A stretch of DNA of 64,000 nt from Stutzerimonas degradans (GCF_024448505.1 NZ_JAMOHV010000004.1:1-64000), one strand, 5' to 3'; numbered from the stretch's first letter, positions 25,802-36,041 are shown. Numbers and translations are program-made. The notes: a model not told the origin generated them from the sequence alone.

Positions 25802-26884
25802 ATGAATCCATTGAAAAATCAACCGCTTACCCGTCAAAGAAAGATCATCCATATCGATTGCGACTGCTTCTATGCCGCGATCGAGATGCGCGACGACCCG
25901 GCGTTGGCCAATCGGCCGCTGGCGGTCGGCGGTGCCGCTGATCGGCGGGGAGTCATCGCGACCTGCAACTACGAAGCGCGCGCCTACGGTGTGCGTTCGG
26001 CGATGGCTTCGGTGCATGCGCTCAAGCTCTGTCCCGACCTGCTCATCCTGCGCCCGCGGATGGATGCCTACCGGGAAGCCTCGCGGGAAATCCATACGAT
26101 CTTTCGTACCTATACCGACCTGATCGAGCCGCTGTCGCTGGACGAGGCGTATCTCGACGTATCGGCCTGCGAGCACTTTTCCGGCAGTGCCACGCGCATT
26201 GCCCAAGACATCCGCCGTCGGGTCTGGCAGCAGCTGCGGATCACCGTCTCGGCCGGTGTGGCGCCGAACAAGTTCCTCGCCAAGATCGCCAGCGAGTGGA
26301 ACAAGCCCGATGGGCTGTTCGTGATCACGCCGGGCGAGGTGGAGGATTTCGTCAGGGAGCTGCCGGTCAATCGCCTGCATGGCGTCGGCCGTGTAACCGC
26401 CGAAAAGCTCGGCCGACTCGGTATCCGCAGCTGCGGCGATCTGCTTGCCTGGGACAAGCTGCAGCTGGTGCGTGAGTTCGGCGCCTTCGGTGAGCGGCTG
26501 TGGAACCTCGCTCGGGGAGTCGATGAACGCCCCGTGCAGGTGGAAAGCCGACGGCAATCGGTCAGCGTCGAGCAAACCTACGATCAGGACCTGCCGGATC
26601 TCGCCGCCTGCCGCGCGCAGCTGCCGGAACTGCTGGCGCAGCTCGAGCGGCGGATGGCGCGGCTGGACAGCGGTTACCGGCCGGGTAAACCGTTCGTCAA
26701 ACTCAAGTTCCACGACTTCACCCAGACCACCCTGGAGCAGGCCGGCGCCGGCCTGGCGCTGGAGGATTACGCCGATCTGCTCGCCGGCGCATTCGCCCGC
26801 GGTGCGCGGCCGGTTCGCCTGATCGGCGTCGGGGTGCGGCTGATCGATCTGCGCGCGGGCTTCGAACAGTTGAAACTGTTCTGA
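25802..26884 (+). CDS. dinB: DNA polymerase IV
   Basis: A 360-residue Y-family polymerase that bypasses damaged bases. Palm ligands are in IIHIDCDCFYAAIEMRD near residue 20 and LSLDEAYLDVS near 115; the steric-gate aromatic Phe-Tyr and the GVAPNKFLAKIASEWNKPDG segment are typical. The last residues QLKLF form the beta-clamp binding motif. The usual start lies at RKIIHID, so ten extra residues precede it; a later start is not available nearby. Second Y-family polymerase in the window, after umuC. Confidence 0.95.
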   Translation: MNPLKNQPLTRQRKIIHIDCDCFYAAIEMRDDPALANRPLAVGGAADRRGVIATCNYEARAYGVRSAMASVHALKLCPDLLILRPRMDAYREASREIHTIFRTYTDLIEPLSLDEAYLDVSACEHFSGSATRIAQDIRRRVWQQLRITVSAGVAPNKFLAKIASEWNKPDGLFVITPGEVEDFVRELPVNRLHGVGRVTAEKLGRLGIRSCGDLLAWDKLQLVREFGAFGERLWNLARGVDERPVQVESRRQSVSVEQTYDQDLPDLAACRAQLPELLAQLERRMARLDSGYRPGKPFVKLKFHDFTQTTLEQAGAGLALEDYADLLAGAFARGARPVRLIGVGVRLIDLRAGFEQLKLF

Positions 26885-27099
26885 CCGTCATTGCGGCCGC
26901 GGCGGCGAATCAAAGGGGGGATTGCCCGGCCTGCCTGTACCGAGGTCCCCGAAACTGTCTGAGGACGTTTTTGCACAGTCTGTGCCAGCCCGTGATGAGC
27001 GGCGTGGCGCGGGCGTTCAGGGCGTGTCAGGTCGACGCGGATGCGTTCGCGCGCGAGGGTGGTGCGCAGATCGGCTGATCTGCGCGGTTTTGGCGCAAC

Positions 27100-27507
27100 T
27101 CAGCCTTGCTCGGGCCAGAAACGTACTGCGGTGCCGTCACTGGGCCACAGGCGCAACTGGTCGATGTTGGAGACGTCCCAGCGTTCCACCCGCGAGAGGA
27201 TGTCGAGGAAGTGCTGTTCCTGCTCCATGATCTCTTCGGCGCATAGCTTGCGCGTGCTACCCAGGTTGCTGAAGCGAATCTGCTGGCCGTCGAGTTCATA
27301 ACTGCCGAACCAGTGGTTGCAGCCGGCATTGCCGTACGCACGACCGTCGCTGAGCGTGAGCGAGACGGGCGTACGACCGATCACCGGGTCGTCGCCGATC
27401 CATTCGGCGATGTAGGTGACGTCCTTCTGCAACTTCAAGGGCTCGACGGCGCAGCCCGCGAGACCTACGGCGAGCAGGGTAGCGGTCAGGGTGTGCGAAA
27501 CGTTCAT
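27100..27507 (-). CDS. META-domain lipoprotein, HslJ-like
   Basis: A 135-residue protein with a lipobox signal (LLAVGLAGC) and a META domain: DGRAYGNAGCNHWFGSYEL is the hallmark G-x-x-G-C-N motif, followed by IRFSNLGSTRKLC. META proteins of this kind are stress-related envelope proteins. The ATG overlaps the stop of the zinc-ribbon gene upstream and AGGAGG precedes it. A longer frame to 27954 is only the antisense-like reading of that gene. Confidence 0.85.
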   Translation of the reverse strand: MNVSHTLTATLLAVGLAGCAVEPLKLQKDVTYIAEWIGDDPVIGRTPVSLTLSDGRAYGNAGCNHWFGSYELDGQQIRFSNLGSTRKLCAEEIMEQEQHFLDILSRVERWDVSNIDQLRLWPSDGTAVRFWPEQG

Positions 27508-27938
27508 CTGGCCTCCTGGCAGTTCGGGCAGAAATGGCTGCCGTCCCGTTCGCGCCAACCGAGCTCGACGATGCGCGCCTGCGCCGCCGGTGCGCGCGCC
27601 GACTCGCCGAGCGCGGCGTCCACGGCGAATTCGAAGTCGAGGCGTTTGCCGCAGCCGTCGCAATCGACCTGCCAGTTGAGGATCGCCAGCTCGCGGAACA
27701 CCGGGCCGTGGCAGACCGCTACCCATTGCCCGGGCGGGCTGATCAGGTGGCGGACCTTGTCCACGGTCAGACGTTGCGACAGATCGCGGCTGCCCTTGAG
27801 CGTGACGATCAGGACGTCGCCACTGCGGATCGAGCCGCCGTTGCCGGTGACCTGGTAGCGGCCCGGCGCCAGGGCGCGGCATTCGGTGAGGGTGTGCGCG
27901 GGATTGAGCAGGGTGTAGCGGAAGTCGTGTTCGGCCAT
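27504..27938 (-). CDS. Zinc-ribbon protein of unknown function
   Basis: A 144-residue cytoplasmic protein with two CxxC pairs (CDGC near residue 93 and CPNC near 138), spaced as a zinc ribbon, and no membrane segment. Residues 20-80 look like a beta domain (RYQVTGNGGSIRSGDVLIV). It is coupled by ATGA to the META lipoprotein gene. I do not recognise a named family. Confidence 0.7.
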   Translation of the reverse strand: MAEHDFRYTLLNPAHTLTECRALAPGRYQVTGNGGSIRSGDVLIVTLKGSRDLSQRLTVDKVRHLISPPGQWVAVCHGPVFRELAILNWQVDCDGCGKRLDFEFAVDAALGESARAPAAQARIVELGWRERDGSHFCPNCQEAR

Positions 27939-28015
27939 GACTCGGGATCGGCAAGAGAATCAGGCGGCCATGCTACCACGTCGCCCCGCCGCGCCGGGCG
28001 GTGGGGCGGGCGGAG

Positions 28016-28822
28016 TCATTGCGCTGCGGTGGTTTGCGCGGTACCGAAGGTCTGTTCGAAGAAGCGCTGCATGTCCGCCCAGGAGCGTTCGTCCGCGGCC
28101 TTCTGGTAGGCCACGTCGAGGCCGTCCTTCTGGTGCGTGTCGGCAGCCGGGTTGCTGAAGCCGTGCTTGGCGCCGGGCAGGTTGACGAACTGGTAGTCGG
28201 CGCCGGCCTTGACCATCTCCACGTTCAGTGCGGCGATGTCATCGGTGCTGATCATGCTGTCCTCGCTGCCATGCTCGACCAGCACGCGCGCCTTGATGCT
28301 GCCCGGGACGGCGCGCGTCTGGGTGGCGAGCGCACCGTGGAAGCTGACCACGCCTTCCAGCGGTACGCCTTGGCGCGCCATGTCCAGCACCACCTTGCCG
28401 CCGAAGCAGTAGCCGATGGCGCCGAGCTTGGCGGTATCGGTCTGCGGTTGTGCCTTGAGCAGGTCGAGCCCGGCGACGAAGCGGTTCCGGGCGGCGTCGG
28501 CGTCCTTCAGTGCGGTCTGCATGAAGGCCATCGCATCCTTGGGGTGTTCGGTGTTCTTGCCCTCACCGTACATGTCGATGGCCAGGGCGCTGTAGCCGAG
28601 TTCGGCGAGATCGCGCGCGCGGCGCTTGGCGTAATCGTTGAGCCCCCACCATTCATGCACGACCACGATGCCCGGGCGCGGGCCGTCAATGGCGTCGTCA
28701 TAGGCGAAGTAGCCCTTCATCTGCGTGCCGTCGGCGGCGGTGTAGGGGATTTCCTGGGTCTGGACCGCGGCGTTGGCGGTGAGGCTGGCGACCATGAGCA
28801 GGCCGAACAGGCAATGGCGCAT
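28016..28822 (-). CDS. Exported dienelactone hydrolase-family protein
   Basis: A 268-residue alpha/beta hydrolase from ATG 28822 with a signal peptide (CLFGLLMVASLTANA). The nucleophile elbow GYCFGG carries Cys as in dienelactone hydrolases; VVVHEWWGLND and the C-terminal KHGF histidine belong to the family, and the acid is in HGSEDSMI. Paralogues hydrolyse lactones or esters; the substrate here is not known. A longer frame to 29272 is spurious and overlaps napC. Confidence 0.88.
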   Translation of the reverse strand: MRHCLFGLLMVASLTANAAVQTQEIPYTAADGTQMKGYFAYDDAIDGPRPGIVVVHEWWGLNDYAKRRARDLAELGYSALAIDMYGEGKNTEHPKDAMAFMQTALKDADAARNRFVAGLDLLKAQPQTDTAKLGAIGYCFGGKVVLDMARQGVPLEGVVSFHGALATQTRAVPGSIKARVLVEHGSEDSMISTDDIAALNVEMVKAGADYQFVNLPGAKHGFSNPAADTHQKDGLDVAYQKAADERSWADMQRFFEQTFGTAQTTAAQ

Positions 28823-28953
28823 CGGGGACTCCTTGACGGGCGAGCGGACGGGCAATGAGTGGTGTGTCACAAGAATAGCGGCTGTTGGACTGACTGCGGG
28901 CGCAACGGTTCGGCAGGCACCAGGCCGTAGCCTGGAACCTGCACGCCGTGTGC

Positions 28954-29550
28954 TTACCAGCCCGGTACGCCGTGCATGTCCGGCAGCTTGTGGGCGATGC
29001 CCTTGTGGCAGTCGATGCAGGTGGCCTCGCCGCTGGCCAGCGCGGTGGAGTGGAACTTGGCGGCGCGTGGGCTCTGGCGGGTGAAGTCCATGTAGTCGAA
29101 GTCGTGGCAGTTGCGGCACTCCAGCGAATCGTTGGCCTTCAGCCGCGCCCACTCGTGCTCGGCCAGCTCGCGGCGCTTGTCGAGGAACTTCTCGCGGGTG
29201 CTGATGGTGCCGAAGATCTTGCCCCAGACCTCTTTGGAAGCCTGCATTTTGCGCGCGATCTTGTCGGTCCATTCATGTGGGACGTGGCAGTCCGGACAGG
29301 TCGCGCGCACCCCGGAGCGGTTGCTGTAGTGAATGGTGTCCTTGATCTCCACGTAGACGTTGTCCTCCATCTCGTGACAGGAGATGCAGAAGGCCTCGGT
29401 GTTGGTGGCTTCCAGCGCGGTGTTGAAGCCGCCCCAGAACACGATGCCGGCGATGAACCCGCCCAGCACCAGCGCGCCCAGGCTGTAATGCACGCTCGGG
29501 CGGCGCAGGACGGTCCAGTAACGCTTGAGAAACGGCAGTATCGACTTCAT
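28954..29550 (-). CDS. napC: Tetrahaem quinol dehydrogenase NapC
   Basis: A 198-residue NapC/NirT protein, with one membrane anchor ([20 protein letters not shown]) and four CxxCH haem motifs: CISCH, CPDCH, CRNCH and CIDCH. It takes electrons from quinol in the membrane and passes them to NapB. It is last in napEDABC. Confidence 0.95.
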   Translation of the reverse strand: MKSILPFLKRYWTVLRRPSVHYSLGALVLGGFIAGIVFWGGFNTALEATNTEAFCISCHEMEDNVYVEIKDTIHYSNRSGVRATCPDCHVPHEWTDKIARKMQASKEVWGKIFGTISTREKFLDKRRELAEHEWARLKANDSLECRNCHDFDYMDFTRQSPRAAKFHSTALASGEATCIDCHKGIAHKLPDMHGVPGW

Positions 29551-29560
29551 CGGCGGGCCC

Positions 29561-30049
29561 TCACGGTGTGTTGCCGGGTTGCGAGGTTTCCCGGTACAGC
29601 AGTTCGTCGATGTTCTTGAACTCGTTCTCCACCAGCGGCTTCACGTCCTGCTGCGGTACGTGGCACTGCGTGCAGAAGTAGCGCCGGGGCGCCACGGCGG
29701 CCAGGGTCTGGGCGTCGCGGTCGGTGTAGTGGGTGATGCTGATCATCGGCGACTGGGTGCGCGCGCTGTTCTCCCGGCTGTGGCAGGACAGGCATTTGTT
29801 GGCGTTCTTGTCGACGTGATAGCCGCGGATGGTGTGCGGGATGGTCGGTGGCTGCTCCGGGTAGTTGCGCTCGCGGCGCAGGTCCTTGTTCTCCTCGTCG
29901 TGCAAGGGCGGCGGGGTGAACTCCTGAGTCAGGGTGCCGCCGGGACGACGCCCGTCCGGCGCCGGGGCGTCCAGCGGATAGTTGGTTTCGGCGGCGATGG
30001 CCAGGCCGAATACCGCGAGCAGGCTCAGCGGCAGTAGACGAAATTTCAT
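29561..30049 (-). CDS. napB: Dihaem cytochrome NapB, small subunit of periplasmic nitrate reductase
   Basis: A 162-residue protein from ATG 30049 (frame open to 30097). The signal peptide [15 protein letters not shown] is followed by two haem motifs, CLSCH and CTQCH, with two more histidines in the family positions ([18 protein letters not shown]). It passes electrons from NapC to NapA. It starts 11 bases after the napA stop. Confidence 0.95.
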   Translation of the reverse strand: MKFRLLPLSLLAVFGLAIAAETNYPLDAPAPDGRRPGGTLTQEFTPPPLHDEENKDLRRERNYPEQPPTIPHTIRGYHVDKNANKCLSCHSRENSARTQSPMISITHYTDRDAQTLAAVAPRRYFCTQCHVPQQDVKPLVENEFKNIDELLYRETSQPGNTP

Positions 30050-30060
30050 GGCGGCTCTCC

Positions 30061-32565
30061 TCAGGCGATGCTGACCACTTCGATCTTGACGGCGCATTTC
30101 TTGTAATCGGTCTGCTTGGAGATCGGGTCGGTGGCGTCGAGGGTGACTTTGTTGATCAGTTTGTTGGCGTCGAAGAACGGCACGAAGATCAGCCCCTGCG
30201 GCGGTTTGTTACGTCCGCGGGTTTCCACCCGCGCCTGCATCTCGCCGCGTCGGCTGATCACTTTCACCACGCTGCCGCGCCGCGCGTTGAGCTTGCGCGC
30301 GTCCTCGGGGTGCATGTAGACGAGCGCATCGGGCACCGCACGGTGCAGTTCGTCGACCCGCTGGGTCATGCTGCCGGTGTGCCAGTGTTCCAGCACGCGG
30401 CCGGTGCTGAGCCAGAACGGATAGTCGGCGTCGGGCACCTCGGCCGGTACCTCGTAGGGCAGAGCGAAGATGATCGCCTTCTTGTCCGGGTAGCCGTAGA
30501 ACTGCACGCCGCTGCCTTTCTCGACGTAGGGGTCGTGGCCTTCGCGATAGCGCCAGCGGGTTTCCTTGCCGTCGACGACCGGCCAGCGCAGGCCGCGTTC
30601 CTCGTGATAGGTGTCGAACGGCGCCAGATCATGACCGTGGCCGCGACCGAACTCGGCGTATTCCTCGAACAGGCCCTTCTGCAGGTAGAAGCCGAAGGCC
30701 TCGGCCTCGCGGTTGCGAAAGCCCGTGGCGATATCGGCGGCGGGGAAGCGGTCGACTTTGCCGTTCTTGAACAGCACGTCGAACAGCGTCTTGCCCTTGA
30801 GTTCCGGTGCCTTGGCCAGCAGTTCTGTGGGCCAGACCTCGTCGACGCTGAAGCGCTTGGAGAATTCCACCAGCTGCCAGAGGTCCGAGCGCGCCTCGCC
30901 GGGTGCATCCACCAGCTGATGCCAGAACTGCGTGCGCCGTTCGGCGTTGCCGTAGGCGCCTTCTTTTTCCACCCACATGGCACTCGGCAGGATCAGGTCG
31001 GCGGCCTGCGCCGAGACGGTCGGGTAGACGTCGGAGACGATGACGAAGGTCTCGGGATTGCGCCAGCCCGGCAGGGTTTCCTGCATCAGGTTGGGGCCGG
31101 CCTGGATGTTGTTGGTGACCTGCGTCCAGTACACCTTGAGCTTGCCGTCCTTGAGCATGCGGCTTTGCTCGACGGCGTGGAAGCCGGGCTTTTCCTGGAT
31201 GGTGCCGTCGGGCAGCTTCCAGATCTTCTCGGCGGTGGCGCGGTGCTTCGGGTTGGTCACCGCCATGTCCGCCGGCAGGCGATGGGAGAAGGTGCCGACC
31301 TCGCGCGCGGTGCCGCACGCCGAAGGCTGGCCGGTGAGCGAGAAGGGGCTGTTGCCCGGCTCGCTGATTTTCCCGGTGAGCAGGTGGATGTTGTAGATCA
31401 TGTTGTTCGCCCAGACACCGCGGGTGTGCTGGTTGAAGCCCATCGTCCAGAACGACATGACCTTGGTCTTCGGGTCGGCGTACAGCTCGGCCAGCGCGCG
31501 CAGGCGCTCGGCCGGAACGCCGGACTCCTGAGCCGCGTGTTCCAGGGTGTAGGGTTTGAGGAACTCGGCGTAGTCCTCGAAGCTGATGTCGCTCCAGGTG
31601 TTGGCGACCTTGGCGTTCTCCGCCTTCAGTTCGCGCGGGTCGGTGGGGCGCAGGCCGTAGCCGATGTTCTGTGCGCCTTTGGCGAAGCGGGTGTGCTTGT
31701 CGATGAAGTCCTTGTTCACCGCGCCGCTCTGGATGATGTGGTTGGCGATGTAGTTGAGGATCACCAGATCCGTCTGCGGGTTGAACACCATCGGAATGTC
31801 GGCCAGCTCGAAGCTGCGATGCTCGAAGGTCGACATCACCGCGACCTTCACATGCGGCGCGCTCAGGCGCCGATCGGTGACGCGCGTCCACAGCACCGGG
31901 TGCATCTCGGCCATGTTCGAGCCCCAGAGCACGAAGGCGTCGGCCACTTCGATGTCGTCGTAGCAGCCCATCGGTTCGTCCATGCCGAAGGTGCGCATGA
32001 AGCCGAACGCCGCCGAAGCCATGCAGTGCCGCGCGTTGGGGTCGATGTTGTTGGAACGGAAGCCTGCCTTCATTAGCTTGTTGGCGGCGTAGCCTTCCCA
32101 GATCGTCCACTGGCCGGAGCCAAACATGCCGATGGCTTCAGGGCCGCCGGCCTTGAGCGCGGCCTTGTACTTCTCCTCCATGATGTCGAACGCCTGCTCC
32201 CAGCTGATCGGCTGGAACTCGCCCTGCTTGTCGAACTTGCCGTCCTTCATGCGCAGCAGGGGCTGGGTCAGGCGGTCGCTGCCGTACATGATCTTCGACA
32301 GGAAGTAGCCCTTGACGCAGTTGATGCCGCGGTTGACCTCGGCCTTGACGTCGCCGTGGGTGGCCACCACGCGGTTCTCGCGGGTGGCCACCATCACGCT
32401 GCAGCCGGTGCCGCAGAAGCGGCAGGGCGCCTTGTTCCAGTTCAGGTTGGTGGCGTCCGCCTCGGTGATGAGGTTGGCCGCGCTGGTGGCGATCGGCATG
32501 CCGGCGACGGTGGCGGCGATGGCTGCCGCGTTGGCCTTGGCGAATTGACGACGGGTCATGCTCAT
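30061..32565 (-). CDS. napA: Periplasmic nitrate reductase catalytic subunit NapA
   Basis: An 834-residue molybdopterin oxidoreductase. A Tat signal ([13 protein letters not shown]) exports it folded. The iron-sulfur cluster ligands are CRFCGTGC and the later Cys in GINCVKGY; the Mo ligand is the Cys of [12 protein letters not shown]. It reduces nitrate to nitrite in the periplasm. GGAG precedes the start and its ATG is directly after the napD stop. Length matches the family. Confidence 0.97.
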   Translation of the reverse strand: MSMTRRQFAKANAAAIAATVAGMPIATSAANLITEADATNLNWNKAPCRFCGTGCSVMVATRENRVVATHGDVKAEVNRGINCVKGYFLSKIMYGSDRLTQPLLRMKDGKFDKQGEFQPISWEQAFDIMEEKYKAALKAGGPEAIGMFGSGQWTIWEGYAANKLMKAGFRSNNIDPNARHCMASAAFGFMRTFGMDEPMGCYDDIEVADAFVLWGSNMAEMHPVLWTRVTDRRLSAPHVKVAVMSTFEHRSFELADIPMVFNPQTDLVILNYIANHIIQSGAVNKDFIDKHTRFAKGAQNIGYGLRPTDPRELKAENAKVANTWSDISFEDYAEFLKPYTLEHAAQESGVPAERLRALAELYADPKTKVMSFWTMGFNQHTRGVWANNMIYNIHLLTGKISEPGNSPFSLTGQPSACGTAREVGTFSHRLPADMAVTNPKHRATAEKIWKLPDGTIQEKPGFHAVEQSRMLKDGKLKVYWTQVTNNIQAGPNLMQETLPGWRNPETFVIVSDVYPTVSAQAADLILPSAMWVEKEGAYGNAERRTQFWHQLVDAPGEARSDLWQLVEFSKRFSVDEVWPTELLAKAPELKGKTLFDVLFKNGKVDRFPAADIATGFRNREAEAFGFYLQKGLFEEYAEFGRGHGHDLAPFDTYHEERGLRWPVVDGKETRWRYREGHDPYVEKGSGVQFYGYPDKKAIIFALPYEVPAEVPDADYPFWLSTGRVLEHWHTGSMTQRVDELHRAVPDALVYMHPEDARKLNARRGSVVKVISRRGEMQARVETRGRNKPPQGLIFVPFFDANKLINKVTLDATDPISKQTDYKKCAVKIEVVSIA

Positions 32566-32826
32566 TCAGGCTTCTCCTTCGAGGCCGAGAAGTTCTTCGT
32601 GGTAGATCAGCGCGGCGTTGAGCACGCCCGGCAGCTGCTGGATCTGGTCGATGGCGTTCAGGATGTGGCGTTCATGCTCGGATTCGAGCACCACCACCAG
32701 CTTTCCGGCGGTGCTTTCCTGATGCAGTTCGAGGTTCGGCAGACGGCGCAGGTTGGCCTTCACCGCCGGCAGCAATTCGGGGCGGCAATGCACCAGCAGG
32801 CTGGCGATATGCAGGGTGTGATCCAT
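32566..32826 (-). CDS. napD: NapD chaperone for NapA
   Basis: An 86-residue protein of the NapD family, which binds the NapA Tat signal and prevents early export. The fold is ferredoxin-like: HIASLLVHCRP at the N-terminus, then a beta segment TAGKLVVVLES. It lies immediately upstream of napA with no gap. Confidence 0.93.
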   Translation of the reverse strand: MDHTLHIASLLVHCRPELLPAVKANLRRLPNLELHQESTAGKLVVVLESEHERHILNAIDQIQQLPGVLNAALIYHEELLGLEGEA

Positions 32827-32899
32827 CGGTAATGTTCCGGCTGATCGAGGGCTACAGGACGCGGGGCCCCGGTGAAAAACAAGGCTAGCGCGGCGGCTG

Positions 32900-33076
32900 T
32901 CAGGCCGGTCCCGGCGGACCGAAGAACATCTGCGAAATCCAGACGATGAAGCCGTACCCGCTGACCAGCGCGATGCTCAGCAGGGGAAACAGGAAGACGA
33001 TGAGGAAGATGAACAGGCGGGTTTCATCGCGCTTCTGCGAGGGCGACGAGTCAGGCGTATCGGGTGTTGTTGTCAT
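32900..33076 (-). CDS. napE: NapE membrane component of periplasmic nitrate reductase operon
   Basis: A 58-residue single-pass protein. A polar N-terminus (TTTPDTPDSSPSQKRDETR) is followed by a membrane helix (LFIFLIVFLFPLLSIALVSG) and an aromatic C-terminus (YGFIVWISQMFFGPPG), typical of the NapE/TorE family. Position as first gene of napEDABC agrees. Its role is not settled in the literature I know. Confidence 0.92.
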   Translation of the reverse strand: MTTTPDTPDSSPSQKRDETRLFIFLIVFLFPLLSIALVSGYGFIVWISQMFFGPPGPA

Positions 33077-33350
33077 TTTCGTACTCCGAACCGACGTGCA
33101 GGGCAGTCTAGTCAGTGACCTCCGGATGGCAATCGGCGTTCATCCGATTAGCGTGCGACGCACGCTCCGCCGCATGAACGGCGGCGGGCGCGCAGATTAA
33201 TTCTGACAGCGCAATGTTGCGACTTTTCGACGCAGGGGCGATGGGTTTTCACGGATTCGCGTGCCGCGGTGCGCGCGGCCACGGTTACATTCGGTAATGC
33301 ATTTTCGGACGGGACGCGCAGGGGACGGTCGCCCGAGCGGCGCTGCGCCG

Positions 33351-33845
33351 TTACTCGACGCGTTGTTGGCCGGTGAAGACCAGCGTCGTCCGGCAACTGC
33401 GGCAGAGGTAGCGACGGCCCTTGCGCACCAGCGCATGACGTCGCGCGGTGAAGGGGAAATCGCGCTCCGTGCAGGCGCAGCGATACAGGTACAGGGTGCG
33501 CTGGCGTCGGGTGATCGCGTAGCTGTGGCAGCGCTCCGGCGGCAGTTCGTAGACGCCCTGCATGATCAGCCGCCATTCCGCGCCATGTGGCTGGATGTGC
33601 GGGCCGAAGACGCGGTGGGCGATCAGGTGGGCGACTTCGTGGGCAACGGTCTGCCTGAGAAAGTGCTCGCTGTTCTCCCGGTACAGCTGCGGATTGAAGC
33701 GCAGCAGGTTTTCCTGCAGGTGCGCCACGCCGGCCTTCTGCCCGCGCAGGCGGAAGCTCACCTGCGGGCGTTCGAAGCGTTGCTTGAAGAAGGCCTCGGA
33801 CTGCTGGTAGCAGGCTTCGACACGGGCATTGAGTCGTTCGGGCAT
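33351..33845 (-). CDS. sprT: SprT-family zinc metalloprotease-like protein
   Basis: A 164-residue protein of the SprT type. The metal site HEVAH (residues 69-73 by eye) lies in AHEVAHLIAHRVFG, and a C-terminal zinc-binding part has two Cys pairs (YRCACTE and LCRSCRTT). Homologues relate to DNA-protein crosslink proteases, but the bacterial function is unclear. Confidence 0.85.
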   Translation of the reverse strand: MPERLNARVEACYQQSEAFFKQRFERPQVSFRLRGQKAGVAHLQENLLRFNPQLYRENSEHFLRQTVAHEVAHLIAHRVFGPHIQPHGAEWRLIMQGVYELPPERCHSYAITRRQRTLYLYRCACTERDFPFTARRHALVRKGRRYLCRSCRTTLVFTGQQRVE

Positions 33846-33886
33846 GGGGGCTCCACCGCGGGTGGCGCATTATGCCAAAGCCGGCT

Positions 33887-34558
33887 TCAGCGCTGCAGGC
33901 CCGGCGGCTCCTGGCGCGGACGTTCCTCCTGCGTGCCGTAGCTCTGGTCCTGTACCAGATTGCGCTCGTAGTTCGGGTCGAGTACCAGCATCCAGAACAG
34001 GATCATCGGAATCTTGATGTTGACCAGCACCAGCAGGCCGACACCCCAGGCGCTGGCGGCATAGAGAAAGCTGTTGCGGCTGTCGAGGCGCATGAACGTC
34101 GGCAGCCCGACCAGCAGCAGATAGGTCGAATAGAGCCCCGCAGCAATCAGCACGACCAGCGCGAGCCAGCGCGTCGGATACAGCGCGCCGAGGCCGGCGA
34201 GGAAGAACGGCGTGATGACGTAGGCGGTGAAGCCGACACACTGATTGAATGTCGGTCGTGCCTCGAACGAGCGCGACATCCAGCGCAGAAACCAGCCCAT
34301 GACAAAGGTGCCGAGGATGATGCTGAGGTAGATCACCACGCTCAGTTGCAGCGCGCTGCGCGTATCCAGGCGGATGCGCTCGTCCTCGACCAGGCTCCAG
34401 CCGACGAAGCGCGTGCCGATGAACATGCAGACCGCCGGCAGCAGGGCGAACAGCAGCAGGTGCAGCAGGTAGTGGGAACTGTTACTGGCTTCGTCGCGCC
34501 GGATGTCGGTCCACGCCTTGTCGGGGCGGGTCAGCAAGGTGAACAGGTGCGGGGTCAT
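33887..34558 (-). CDS. Yip1-domain integral membrane protein (1)
   Basis: A 223-residue protein with five membrane helices (for example LHLLLFALLPAVCMFIG, ALQLSVVIYLSIILGTFVMG, GLLVLVNIKIPMILFWMLV) in a Yip1 layout. I chose ATG 34558; a longer frame is a shadow of the next gene. It is a paralogue of the neighbour at 34708-35307 (shared HLFTLLTRPDKAW versus VWGLFTHPGQEW, and PAISAFIG/PAVCMFIG). Role unknown. Confidence 0.82.
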   Translation of the reverse strand: MTPHLFTLLTRPDKAWTDIRRDEASNSSHYLLHLLLFALLPAVCMFIGTRFVGWSLVEDERIRLDTRSALQLSVVIYLSIILGTFVMGWFLRWMSRSFEARPTFNQCVGFTAYVITPFFLAGLGALYPTRWLALVVLIAAGLYSTYLLLVGLPTFMRLDSRNSFLYAASAWGVGLLVLVNIKIPMILFWMLVLDPNYERNLVQDQSYGTQEERPRQEPPGLQR

Positions 34559-34707
34559 ACCGAGTCTCCATCTGCGGGCGGGAGAGGCCGGCCGTCGTAG
34601 CGGGCGCGGTCGCGTTACAGATGTAGAGCGGCGGATGCGGCAAGGGTTTCGCCACCAGACATGCAAGGGCCGCCCAACGGCGGCCCCTGTCGGATGCTGC
34701 TGAAGAC

Positions 34708-35307
34708 TCAGCGCACGTAGACCGGCCCGAAGCCCATGCCCCAGGTGATCACCGAGATCGCGATGATCGCCACCAGCACCACCAGCCCGACGGCCAGCAC
34801 CGAGCTGGAGAACATGAAGCCCTCGTCCTCCGGGATGTTCATGAACTTCGGCAAGCCGACGTATAGCAGGTAGGCGGTGTAGCAGATCGCCGCGGTGCCC
34901 ACCAGCATGAACAGCCAGACATGCGGGTACAGCCCCGCCAGACCGCCGATGAACAGCGGCGTTGCGGTGTAGGCGGCGAAGGCGATGCATTGGCTGAGCG
35001 TCGGACTGGCATCGTAGGTGCGCGCCATCCAGTGGATGAAGCCGCCCATGACCGCGACGCCCGCGAGCATGGCGAGGTAGGAGAGGATCGCCAGCTGCAG
35101 ACAGCTCGCTTCGGTCAGCTTGACCGGCTCGCCGCCGCCGATGCTCCAGCCGACCTGAGTGGCGCCGATGAAGGCGGATATCGCTGGAATGGCTGCCAAC
35201 AGCAGCACATGCCCCAGGTACATGCGGCCGATGGATTCATTCTCGCCGCGGATCTCACGCCATTCCTGGCCGGGATGGGTGAACAGGCCCCACACGTGAT
35301 TGATCAT
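34708..35307 (-). CDS. Yip1-domain integral membrane protein (2)
   Basis: A 199-residue paralogue of the next gene, with five membrane helices and the same N-terminal V-W-G-L-F-x-x-P motif. The pair lies head to tail with about 150 bases between, and looks like a tandem duplication. Function unknown. Confidence 0.85.
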   Translation of the reverse strand: MINHVWGLFTHPGQEWREIRGENESIGRMYLGHVLLLAAIPAISAFIGATQVGWSIGGGEPVKLTEASCLQLAILSYLAMLAGVAVMGGFIHWMARTYDASPTLSQCIAFAAYTATPLFIGGLAGLYPHVWLFMLVGTAAICYTAYLLYVGLPKFMNIPEDEGFMFSSSVLAVGLVVLVAIIAISVITWGMGFGPVYVR

Positions 35308-35447
35308 GCCAGCGTCTCCTCTGCTATGGGTCGGCCGCGGCGCCTGGCAATTCGTCCGAGCGACGGCAGCGTGCGACCTTATGCCGCAGTATAGGGAGGC
35401 GTGCCGCGGATGCAGGCGCTTGGTTAGAGCGAATCGAAGCTAGGTGG

Positions 35448-36041
35448 TCAGCGGTAATAGCGCTGCAGAATTTCCAGCGCCAGGTTGATCGATTGCAAAC
35501 GCTGCGTGCTACCGCCGCGGTCGGGGTGATGTTGGCTCACCAGCTGGCGATAGCGCTGCTTGATGATGTGCATGTCCAGCGGCTGGGCGAGACGATCCAG
35601 CTCGAACAGCTCCAGCGCCGCGCGCTTGTCCTCGCCGCCCTGCATGCGCGTCCAGAAGCTGGCCAGCAGACGCTCGACGGCGGGCTCGTCGGTGTCGCGC
35701 AGGTTGCTCAGGTCCAGGTAGTAGGCGCGCAGCGGGTCTTCTTCGACCAGCGCGCAGGTGCCGGCGTCGTAGGGATGCAGTTGGATGCATAGCGCCGTGA
35801 TGTGCAGATGCCCGCCGGCGTCCTGCCAGAGCTGGTCGCGCAATTGATAGAGCGCGTTGAACAGCAGGAAGTGGGTGCGGAACAGCACCAGCTTGTCGGT
35901 CAGCGGCAGGTTGGGAATGTGCGTGCAATGGCGCCGCTTGAGCTGCTGGATCAGCTCGAATTCGCTGAAGCCTTGCGGTTGCTCGCGCAGCAGGATGAGC
36001 AGTTGTGCCGGCAGGTCCATCGCGGGGGAGAGGTCGTCCAT
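35448..36041 (-). CDS. DnaJ-related protein with C-terminal J domain
   Basis: A 197-residue protein. The J domain sits at the C-terminus (QRYRQLVSQHHPDRGGS contains HPD; then LQSINLALEILQRYY), while the first 140 residues are a helical domain (LLILLREQPQGFSEFELIQQ). Such proteins are called DnaJ-related in Pseudomonas; they should stimulate a DnaK partner. Confidence 0.87.
   Translation of the reverse strand: MDDLSPAMDLPAQLLILLREQPQGFSEFELIQQLKRRHCTHIPNLPLTDKLVLFRTHFLLFNALYQLRDQLWQDAGGHLHITALCIQLHPYDAGTCALVEEDPLRAYYLDLSNLRDTDEPAVERLLASFWTRMQGGEDKRAALELFELDRLAQPLDMHIIKQRYRQLVSQHHPDRGGSTQRLQSINLALEILQRYYR

Noticed and set aside
27508..27954. N-terminal extension of the META lipoprotein
   Set aside because: The bases code for the zinc-ribbon protein in another frame, and the lipobox signal begins at 27507.
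30310..32076. 588-codon + strand frame over napA
   Set aside because: NapA on the minus strand has all cofactor motifs, so this is a shadow.
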